NCBI GenBank assembly: GCA_964472545.1 | Contig: CAYYNP010000149.1 | Coordinates: 1 to 23,722 of the forward strand | Source: CAYYNP01 sp964472545 | Lineage (GTDB): Bacteria; Planctomycetota; Planctomycetia; Pirellulales; Thermoguttaceae | DNA: 23,722 nt | Reading direction: 5' to 3' | In this document: positions 7,980-15,500 of the stretch, in pieces | Layout: each line of letters opens with the position of its first letter | How positions within the stretch are numbered: position 1 is the stretch's first letter | Made by a program: the position numbers and the translations under genes | Notes under the pieces: model-generated | Databases searched by the model: none | Seen by the model: the letters and a program-made list of their open reading frames with translations, nothing else | Told to the model about the DNA's origin: nothing

Positions 7980-8055
7980 CCCGGTCACTCTTGCGGAGCG
8001 CACTCTGCCGCTGAGATAAGCATGGTTCGCAAGAGTGCCCGGGTGGCGAAGCCAC
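7980..8055. repeat. Dispersed-repeat-like inverted repeat downstream of purD
   Basis: The arms cccggtcactcttgcg (7980-7995) and cgcaagagtgcccggg (8028-8043) pair over 16 bp with one mismatch. A small palindrome, gtggc-gaa-gccac (8043-8055), follows. The element sits between the convergent purD and cheV-like genes. A second GC-rich hairpin of about 11 bp lies at 8134-8162. There is no T-run. It could be a 3'-end structure or a copy of a dispersed palindromic element. Confidence 0.55.
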
Positions 8056-8192
8056 AAGAGGCGCACGTTCGGGCCTGGCACCTCTCGTTGCTGCGCAACC
8101 CCGACGCTTTTCCGGCCATGCGAGAGAAGTGGCGGCCCCTGCTGCGGAAAAAGCGGCGGGGCCACCCGAGGACGCGGCCTCAAGGCCAGGCC

Positions 8193-9779
8193 TTAGCCCA
8201 ACTCTTCCTCCACTTCCCGGCCGGCGGCCAGCGCGGCGTCGACGTCGCCCTGCGGGGCGAGCAGCGTCTTCAACCACGCCAGATAGTGCTCGAAGGCCGG
8301 GTGTGGCCATCGTACGCGTTCGTCTTGGGCTCGCTGCAGCAGGCCTTCCGCCCGATGCGTGCATCGTGAGACGGTGTCGAGCGGGATGACCATCGCGGCC
8401 GACTTGATCGTGTGCAGCGTGCGGGCGATTTCGCGGAACATCGCGTCGGTGCGGTCGCCGTCGACGGAGCGCTCGAACCAGGCGGCCAAGTCGGCAATGC
8501 GGCCGGAAAGCTCCTGCGCAAACGTCTGCCACAGATGCGGGTCGACACCGCTCGGTGGCGCCGGATCGTTAGGAGTCTCCGGTGTTGCCATCGTAGCCGG
8601 CGCGGGCGACGGTTCGGTTGTCGGCGTCGGATCGTCGGCGGGCGTCGGTTGAATCTCCTGAATCGCCGGTTGGGGCGTTGCTGTCGCAAAGGCGGCCGTA
8701 TCCTCGACGAGCGCTTCGACCGCCGTCTCTTCAACCGCCGTCTCTTCAACCACTGCCACCGGGGCTTTCAGGGCATCTTCCGGCGGCTCCGTCTCGGTGC
8801 CGCCTTGCGCCCCGCCGGCCACTTGCCGCAGCGTCTCGGCGCGTTGCTCGCGCTGGGCCGTGGAGATCAACTCGTCGGCCAGGCGCACGACTTCGCTCAA
8901 CTCAGGTTTGGAAACCTGGGCGTCGGCACCGACCGCTCGGCCCTTCTTGTGGTTATCGGGCGTGATCATCGAAGAATACAGCAGTACGGGAATGCGCTGC
9001 AATTCCGGCTGCGTCTTGATCTGCTTGGTCAGATGGAATCCGTCGACCTGCGGCATCTCCACGTCGGAGATCACCAGATCGCAGACGTCTTCGATCCGGC
9101 CGGTGGCTTTGAGTTGCCGCTGAATCCACTGCCAGGCCTCGTCGCCGTTGTCGAAGAACAGCAGTTGCGTGTAGCCGCTGGCCCGCAGCGTGTTGCCGAT
9201 CGCCTCGCGGACGGTCGGCGAATCCTCGGCCAAGAGAATCTTCAGTTTCTCGCGTGGCAGGCCCAGCGGGTTGTCGACCGCGTCGGTGCGGAAGTACTGG
9301 TTGGTCACGTCGTCGATGATCATCTCGAAGTCCAACATTACGATCAGCCGCTCGTCGCAGCGGGCCAGCGCGGTGACCGGCGTTTGGGCCAACGCTTCGA
9401 GCCCGGGGACCGAGAGGATGTTCTCCCAACTCAGGCGATGGATCCGTTCGACGTCGTCGACCAGGAAGGCCGTCTGCTGCTGGTTGAAGTCGGTGAGGAT
9501 CATCGTCGACTCGGGATTCTCGCGTTGCGACGCGATTCCCAGATGATCCAACAGCGAAACGCACGGGATCACGGCGTCGCGAAGTTTGAACACGCCGCGG
9601 ATCGAGCCGTGGGCCCGGGGCAAGAAGGTGATCTCGGCCACCGGCAATACCTCGCGGACCTTGGCCACGTTGATGCCGAACGTGTAGTCGGCCACGTCGA
9701 AGACCAGCAGTTCCAGTTCGTTGGTGCCGCTCTCCAGCAGGATCTCTTTGTCCAGCAGGATGTTGCTCAGACTCGACAT
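8193..9779 (-). CDS. CheV-like chemotaxis coupling protein: CheW-REC-HPt fusion
   Basis: This protein has 528 residues, starting at ATG 9779 (MSSLSNILLDKE) with GAGGAA about 8 nt upstream. A longer open frame to 9821 adds a basic tail and is less likely. Residues about 20-165 are a CheW domain (LLVFDVADYTFGINVAKVRE and GVFKLRDAVIPCVSLLDHLG). Residues about 178-300 are a receiver domain with acidic pair E185/D186, phospho-acceptor D239 (ISDVEMPQVDG) and conserved K291. A Pro/Ala/Glu/Thr-rich linker spans about 320-410. Residues about 415-525 end in an HPt-like domain with LHTIKSAAM, predicted phospho-His H456. CheV couples receptors to the CheA kinase and is tuned by phosphorylation. The added HPt suggests an extra phosphorelay step or sink. 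No CheA, receptor or CheY gene is in the window, so its partners lie elsewhere. Confidence 0.93.
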   Translation of the reverse strand: MSSLSNILLDKEILLESGTNELELLVFDVADYTFGINVAKVREVLPVAEITFLPRAHGSIRGVFKLRDAVIPCVSLLDHLGIASQRENPESTMILTDFNQQQTAFLVDDVERIHRLSWENILSVPGLEALAQTPVTALARCDERLIVMLDFEMIIDDVTNQYFRTDAVDNPLGLPREKLKILLAEDSPTVREAIGNTLRASGYTQLLFFDNGDEAWQWIQRQLKATGRIEDVCDLVISDVEMPQVDGFHLTKQIKTQPELQRIPVLLYSSMITPDNHKKGRAVGADAQVSKPELSEVVRLADELISTAQREQRAETLRQVAGGAQGGTETEPPEDALKAPVAVVEETAVEETAVEALVEDTAAFATATPQPAIQEIQPTPADDPTPTTEPSPAPATMATPETPNDPAPPSGVDPHLWQTFAQELSGRIADLAAWFERSVDGDRTDAMFREIARTLHTIKSAAMVIPLDTVSRCTHRAEGLLQRAQDERVRWPHPAFEHYLAWLKTLLAPQGDVDAALAAGREVEEELG

Positions 9780-10141
9780 GGCGGATTTCCTCGTGAGGGT
9801 TGGTCGGACAGCCGGTCGCACGGCCGGCCACTGGGGACCGCAATTACCACATAGTCACCCATTGAGGTTATCGAATGCGTGGCCGACGCGGTCTGAGTAA
9901 GATCTCCGGCGCCAACATAATCGGATTGCATCGCAGAAGCCGAATGCCGGCGACCGTTTGCGTCGTGTCGGTGGTACGGCGTGTGACGGCGGTGCGGATT
10001 GCGAGAACTTGCAGGTGGCCGGAGGGCGCGGTCTAATGCCACATAGTAGTCATCTCGCTCCGCGAGATGTCACCGCGTCTCGCGGAGCGAGACGCCTACT
10101 ATTACGATGCTCGATGTCCCCAACTCCCGAGGAAACACCCC
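9780..10141. other. Divergent spacer between the cheV-like and propeller genes
   Basis: This 362-bp intergenic region must hold the promoters of both divergent genes. I see no convincing -35/-10 or -24/-12 pair. Its clearest structure is the 10043-10102 inverted repeat just before the propeller gene. Confidence 0.5.
10043..10102. repeat. Nested palindromic repeat (two inverted copies of one palindrome)
   Basis: catctcg-ctccg-cgagatg (10051-10069) and cgtctcg-cggag-cgagacg (10076-10094) are each perfect hairpins and are near-perfect reverse complements of each other. They are flanked by atagtag (10043-10049) and ctactat (10096-10102). The 60-bp whole folds as one long inverted repeat or as two hairpins, the layout of a REPIN or REP doublet. 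It lies about 40 bp before the propeller gene and would be in its leader. Confidence 0.75.
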
Positions 10142-11437
10142 ATGCCCGGCCGCGCGTCGTCGATCCCGATCGTCCTCTTGCTGCTTTGTGTGTCGTCTGC
10201 CGCGGAAGACGGCTGGCCCCGTTTTCGAGGACCCAGCGGCGCCGGCTCCAGCGACGCCGCCGCCGTGCCGGTGACGTGGACCGAGCAAGACTACAACTGG
10301 AAGATCGAACTGCCCGGCATTGGACACGGCTCGCCGGTGCTCTACGGCGAGCGGATCTTCCTGACGTGCGCCGACGCCGAAACGGCCCAGCGCACGGTGC
10401 TCTGTCTCGACAAGACCGACGGGCGAACGCTCTGGCGGCGCGATTACGATTCGAAGACGTTTCGCCAACACCGCGACAACAGCTACGCCACGGCCACGCC
10501 GGCCGTCGACGCCGACGGTGTGGTGGTCACCTGGTCGACGCCCGAGGAGGTGGTTCTCTTGGCGCTCGATCCGGACGGCCGTCAAGTGTGGCGTCGCAAC
10601 CTGGGGCCCTTCATCGGACCCCACGGCAGCGGCTCTTCGCCGATTATCGTCGACGATCTGGTGGTGTTGGCCAACGACCAGGAAGACTACGCGTTGTTGG
10701 CCAAGCTGATGGGCCGCCCGAACCCTAGCGGTCCGGCAGGCAAGAGCTTCCTGATCGCCGTGGACCGCAAGACCGGCAGGACCCGCTGGCAGATCCCGCG
10801 GCGCACGGCGTTGGCCGCCTATTCGACTCCCTGCGTTCGCCGCACTTCCGACGGCAAGGCGGAGTTGATCTTCACCAGCACGGCCCACGGCATCACGGCC
10901 GTCGATGCCGTCACGGGCAAGATCAACTGGGAACTCGACGATCCGTTCGAGGACCGCTGCGTCGGTTCGCCGGTGATCGCTGCCGGGCTGGTCGTCGCCG
11001 GATACGGACACGGCACCCGGGGCGTGCTCTGCGTGGCGGTTCGTCCCGGCTCGCGTGTGGAGGGCCGCAAACCGGCGGTGGCCTACGAAGTGCGCAAATC
11101 GGTCCCCTTGGTGCCCACGCCGCTGGCCGTCGGCGATCGGCTTTTCCTCTGGGCCGACGACGGCGTGGTCACGTGTCTCGACGCACCGACCGGCCGCGTG
11201 ATCTGGCAGCAGCGGGCCGGCGGCTCGTTCTACGGCTCGCCGGTTCGCGTGGCAGGGCGCCTCTATTGCATCTCCCGCAACGGTGAGGTGGTCGTGTTGG
11301 CCGCAGCCGACGAGTTCAAGGTGCTCGGGCGCACGTCGCTGGGCGAGCCGAGCTACGCCACGCCGGCGGTCGCCGACGGAGTGGTATACTTGAGGACCCG
11401 CTCGCACTTGATCTCGCTGGGTGGCAAGACGCCCTGA
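10142..11437 (+). CDS. Secreted PQQ-like beta-propeller repeat protein
   Basis: This 431-residue protein starts at ATG 10142, chosen because GAGGA lies 8-9 nt upstream and a signal peptide follows at once (RASSIPIVLLLLCVSSAAED). The mature part opens with DGWPRFRGPSGAGSSD, a common start of planctomycete PQQ-like proteins. Repeated blade motifs follow: CLDKTDGRTLWRRDYD, ALDPDGRQVWRRNLGP, AVDRKTGRTRWQIPRR, AVDAVTGKINWELDDP and CLDAPTGRVIWQQRAG, each an Asp/Gly turn plus Trp. This predicts a seven- or eight-bladed propeller in the periplasm. No catalytic dehydrogenase domain or heme motif is present, so PQQ binding or enzyme activity should not be assumed. A binding or scaffolding role is likely. 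DUF4184 lies 70 bp downstream. Confidence 0.9.
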   Translation: MPGRASSIPIVLLLLCVSSAAEDGWPRFRGPSGAGSSDAAAVPVTWTEQDYNWKIELPGIGHGSPVLYGERIFLTCADAETAQRTVLCLDKTDGRTLWRRDYDSKTFRQHRDNSYATATPAVDADGVVVTWSTPEEVVLLALDPDGRQVWRRNLGPFIGPHGSGSSPIIVDDLVVLANDQEDYALLAKLMGRPNPSGPAGKSFLIAVDRKTGRTRWQIPRRTALAAYSTPCVRRTSDGKAELIFTSTAHGITAVDAVTGKINWELDDPFEDRCVGSPVIAAGLVVAGYGHGTRGVLCVAVRPGSRVEGRKPAVAYEVRKSVPLVPTPLAVGDRLFLWADDGVVTCLDAPTGRVIWQQRAGGSFYGSPVRVAGRLYCISRNGEVVVLAAADEFKVLGRTSLGEPSYATPAVADGVVYLRTRSHLISLGGKTP

Positions 11438-11507
11438 CGCCGTGTCGACGTAGTCGCCCTCCCGCACTTCTGACACCGCGAACTCTCGCCCACGCCCGAT
11501 TCCTCCC

Positions 11508-12326
11508 TTGCCGTACACGTTTGCCCATCCCGCCGCCGTTCTGCTGCTGCCGAGGCTCTTCGGCCGGTACGTCGTCCCTTCGGCTCTGGTTGCCGGTTCG
11601 ATGGCGCCGGACATTTCGATTGTCTTCTCACTGGGCATCCCGCGGGCACAGACGCACGGGCTGCTCGGCATCTTCTGGCTTTGCGTGCCGGTCGGCCTGG
11701 CCGGCCTGTGCGTCTTCCATCGGGCCGTCAAACGTCCGCTGATCCGGCTGCTGTCCGAGCCGATCCGCCGCCGCCTGGCCGAGTACGCCACGCCGCATTG
11801 GGTCTTTCCTCGATATCGCGTGTCGGCCGCACTGCTGTCGCTCGTTCTCGGCGCGCTGACCCACATCGCCTGGGACACGCTGGCCCACGATCACACGCCT
11901 GCGACCCGCGCCGTGCCGGCGCTGCGAACCACCGCCTTCACGCTGCTGGGGTATCCTGTGGCGACCTACGAGATCGTCCAGGTCGCCAGCACTTTGCTCG
12001 GGTTGGCCGCCCTATGCCTCTTCGCAGCCTGGTGGTTGCGGCGTCCGCGTCGCGTTTCGGCCGACGTGCCCACGCCGTCTCCGCTGCGGCGAAGATTGGC
12101 CGTCGTTTCGGTGCTATTATCGGTGCCCACCGTGGCCGGCCTTGTCGCCGGTGTAATCGGTACCGCCGAACGTACCGGCTTTGAAGTGCTCCGATCGTTC
12201 GCCGGCAACCTCGCCCGAGTGGGCGCGGCGACGTTTCTTGCGGCGGTGCTGGTGTTTGGGATGGTGTGTACGGTGATTGGGGAGAGTCGTGATGCCGGGG
12301 AATCTCCGCCAGATACTCCGCAATAG
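11508..12326 (+). CDS. DUF4184-family integral membrane protein
   Basis: This 272-residue protein has a TTG start at 11508, chosen because translation then opens MPYTFAHPAAVLLLPRLFGR, the family's characteristic N-terminus with its His-Pro. No clear ribosome binding site precedes it. MAPDISIV and GALTHIAWDTLAHDHTP supply the conserved Asp and His residues shared with this family, and the arrangement recalls metal-binding membrane hydrolases. About six hydrophobic segments are visible (for example LLGIFWLCVPVGLAGLCVF and LAVVSVLLSVPTVAGLVAGV). Function is unknown. It is on the same strand as the propeller gene 70 bp upstream and may be co-transcribed, but nothing else links them. Confidence 0.85.
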   Translation: MPYTFAHPAAVLLLPRLFGRYVVPSALVAGSMAPDISIVFSLGIPRAQTHGLLGIFWLCVPVGLAGLCVFHRAVKRPLIRLLSEPIRRRLAEYATPHWVFPRYRVSAALLSLVLGALTHIAWDTLAHDHTPATRAVPALRTTAFTLLGYPVATYEIVQVASTLLGLAALCLFAAWWLRRPRRVSADVPTPSPLRRRLAVVSVLLSVPTVAGLVAGVIGTAERTGFEVLRSFAGNLARVGAATFLAAVLVFGMVCTVIGESRDAGESPPDTPQ

Positions 12327-12336
12327 GCCAACCGAC

Positions 12337-12390
12337 GGGCGGGGTGGCTGGAGTGGGCGGGGTGGCTGGAGTGGGCGGGGGGGCTGGGGT
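12337..12390 (+). repeat. Three-copy 18-bp tandem repeat
   Basis: gggcggggtggctggagt occurs twice exactly (12337-12354, 12355-12372) and once with three changes (12373-12390). It is strongly G-rich on the plus strand, so G-quadruplex formation is possible. It lies 10 bp after the DUF4184 gene and is not translated in that gene. Confidence 0.8.
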
Positions 12391-12442
12391 CGCGCGCAGC
12401 GAGCCCCCAGAGTGCATCGCGCTGACAGGCGGTCGGCCGCAA

Positions 12443-12551
12443 GGGGACGGGACTCTTCTTCCCAATCGAATGCAGAGGTGTCCCGTGCTTCCGAATCTTC
12501 CGTACAGGCCTGCTGGGGCCGTTGCGCTGAACGAAGAAGACTCCCGTCCCC
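12443..12551. repeat. Inverted repeat with 18-bp arms between convergent genes
   Basis: ggggacgggactcttctt (12443-12460) pairs with aagaagactcccgtcccc (12534-12551) with one mismatch across a 73-bp loop. The right arm ends 2 bp before the stop of the minus-strand gene at 12554. It could act at the 3' ends of both convergent transcripts, or be an inserted palindromic element of about 110 bp. Confidence 0.75.
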
Positions 12552-12553
12552 TC

Positions 12554-15500
12554 CTAGCGCATAAACCCCGCCGAGGTCTCCAGCCAATTCCCGCAGCTAC
12601 AGCCGCCGCCGGCTTCGGGGGAGAGGAGCATTCCGGCGGCGGGGATGGTGCTCAGCCAACAGCCGGGCCGCAGGCGATGGAACGCGGTGGTGCGGTTGGT
12701 TTCTTCGTTCCACATCGTGACGTTGCCGGCGCGGAAAAAGACGGCTTCGTCGCTCAGCGCATAGGTCCCGCAGCCGCCATCGGGCATCTTCTTCTCGTGT
12801 TGCTTGCCGTCGGCCAAGTCGAACACGTGCGGACGTACGAAAACGCGCCCGCCGGCAATCGCCGGCCGCGACATGTGCTTGCCGTGGTTGTCGCTGGGCC
12901 AATTGAACTCGGCCTGCCACGCCGGCTTGCCGTCGGCGGCGTCGAAGGCGTAGACGTGGTACTTCGTATCGGAGGAGACCAGCACCAGTTTGCCGTCGCT
13001 GTAGGCCAGGAAGAAGACGACGACCCCGTCGGCCACGTCTAGCGGCTGTTCCCAGAGCTCGCCGCTCTTGAGGTCCAGCGCCACGAGGAACTGATCCTGC
13101 CAGAAGTCGGCGCCGCCGAGGCGCCGCGTGGGCGCGGCAATGGCCTTATCGTTGCGGCATTCGACGAAGTAGATCCGCCCGTCGCCGATGGTGATCGTGG
13201 GATTGACGATCAGCCCGCCACGATACTCCCAGCGAAACCCACCCGTTTGCCCGTCCAGGGCGAAGAGGTTGTCGCTGCAGATCTTGTCGGTCACCGGTCC
13301 GCCGCGGGAATCGTACCATCCGGAGCCGGCCTTGCCCCAGAAGTTGGTCCAGGAAGTGCCCGCCTTGACCGCACTGCCGACGATCGCGTCGCCGTGCCGG
13401 GCGAGGTATCCCCAGTCGTACGTCCAGTCTTCGTTGGGGCCCGGGATTACGTCGTGTTGCCGGACGACCTCGCCGGCTGCGGCGTCGATCTGCCAGCACT
13501 TGCCGCCGATGGCCGCGAAGACGTGGCTTCGGTCGGCACACCAGTTGCCACAGTCCCGCGGCATGTTGAAGCGCATCAGCGGCGGGACCTCCAGCGACCA
13601 GAGGATCGAGCCGTTGCAAGCGTCGATGGCCACCATCCGCTGCAAGCCCTGCATGAAGAGCCGCCCGCCGGTCGACAGCGGCGAGGGTTTTCGGCCGTTG
13701 CGATCGGGTTGCGCCCGCGGACCGGGGCGGCCGATCCATTGCAGCTTCAGATCGTCGACCGTTTGGGCGCCGCCGAGCGACTCGCCGCCGTAGGCCGAGT
13801 TGTCGGCCCGGCCGTATTGATGCGACCAGACGCCTGCGCCGTCCAAGGGCGGCCGGGTCGCGCGGAGCCAATCGCCGTCGCTGTGAGTCGCGGCACCTGC
13901 CGATGCTCCCGCCGCCGCAAACGCGTCTTGCGCCGAACCTCGGCGGCAGATGCTCCCGCCGTCGGGACACGCCAAGCGGAACCACGCGTCTTGCCACGTC
14001 GCATCGGCCGGCGGCACCACCACGTTGGCGAAACCGTCGGGAAACGGAAGCTCCTCGAGCGATTCGACCCGATGGACCGTCACGCGGCTGCCGTAGACGC
14101 CCGCCCGATGCAACGCGTCGCGGGCCGACGTGATCGCCGCGTCGTCGGTGTCGGCTACGACCACCCGCAGGTCGCTCTGCCGAGTCAACTCGTAGGCCAA
14201 ACGCCCCATGGCCACGTCGCCGATCAACAGGCAGATCCCCCGCCGGGCGCCGCACTGTGTGAGAATCCTCCTTGCCGCGGCACCGCACTCGGCCGGGTCG
14301 TCCTTCGGGTAGGCGTTCGGCCGCTCGGGCACGGCCGCCGGGCTGTAGTTGAAGAACGTGTCGCACTCGAACGGTGCGGTGGGTCGGGGTTGGCCGTCGA
14401 CGGTCACCTGGATCACGTATTCGTACGGCGTGTCTCTGCGTAGGCCCTTCAGCACGGCCTCGTGTTGCTTCTTCGGCGCGGGATCTTCGATCGTCTGCAC
14501 GTCGTCGCCAAAGCCGCATTCGAGAGACGTCGGCGACGGCTGGTGCGTCTGCCAACGCACCACGGCCGAATCCGGCCCGGTGAATTGCAGGCAGGGGCCA
14601 ACCGCCAGCGTGGCCGTTTCCGGCTCCGGCAGAGGAGGAGGCGAGGAGATGTGTTTGGTTTCGTAGTGCTTCTGCACTTCCTCCGCTGAGAGCACGCGAC
14701 GATAGACCCGCACTTCGTGGATCATCCCCGCCAGCCGGAAGTTCTCGTCCTGGTCGTGATAGGCCCCGATCTCGTAGAATGTTTTGGGCGGGTAGTTGAT
14801 CGGCCCCTTTTGTTCGGCCGAGGTCGCCCGCAGCCGGCCGTCGACGTAGAGCTTCATTTCGGCCCCGTCGTAGGTCCCCACCACGTGGGCCCATGCACGG
14901 GGCTGGAAATCGGCATCGGCCGCCAGGTAGGTCAGCCGTCCGGGGCCCTCCTTGCCACACACGGCCAGGCTATAGCGGCTGTTGTTGTAGCCGAGGATCC
15001 AGCCGCGTTCGTAGCTGCCGTTGTCTTGCATGGCGCCGACGATTCCGCCCCAGGTCAGCGGACGGTCGACGCGGACCCAAGCTTCTGCGGTGATCTCGGT
15101 CTCCGGCAGCTTCGCCGTGTTGTGATCGTCGGTAACCAGTACGGTGTTCGACGTCCCGTCGGTCGCCAAGGCCTCGACGTCGTCGACCCGTGCCCGTTTG
15201 ATCGTGCCGGCGATCCGTCCGTCGAGCGATCCGGCGAGATCCTTGACCGACGAGCCTTTGACCAGTTCGCCCTGAAAGACCCAGCGTCCCAGCAAGTCCT
15301 CGTCCTCGATCGGCTCGACGGGACGCAACGGCCCGAGGTCTTCGGCCTCTACGGCTTCGTTTCCAGCGGACGATGCATCGGCGGGCTCGACCGGCGGGAC
15401 CTCCTTGCCCGGGCTAAAGCAATACACGGCCCCTTCGCCCGTGCCGACCAGCAACCGGCCGCCGGCCACGGCCAGTCCGTAGGCCTTGCCGCGCACTTCC

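Noticed and set aside
7956..8369. Plus-strand open frame after purD
   Set aside because: It begins inside an inverted repeat, overlaps the end of the cheV-like gene and has no ribosome site or domain.
8412..9854. Plus-strand open frame (480 codons) opposite the cheV-like gene
   Set aside because: It is a shadow of the CheW-REC-HPt gene, rich in Arg/Gly/His, with no domain.
10070..11878. Long minus-strand open frame (602 codons) opposite the propeller and DUF4184 genes
   Set aside because: It spans two well-supported plus-strand genes and has a shadow-like composition with no recognisable motif.
13146..14960. Second minus-strand frame of 604 codons inside the large secreted gene
   Set aside because: It lies in a different frame on the same strand. 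Only the 1365-residue frame shows propeller, LamG and other domain motifs.
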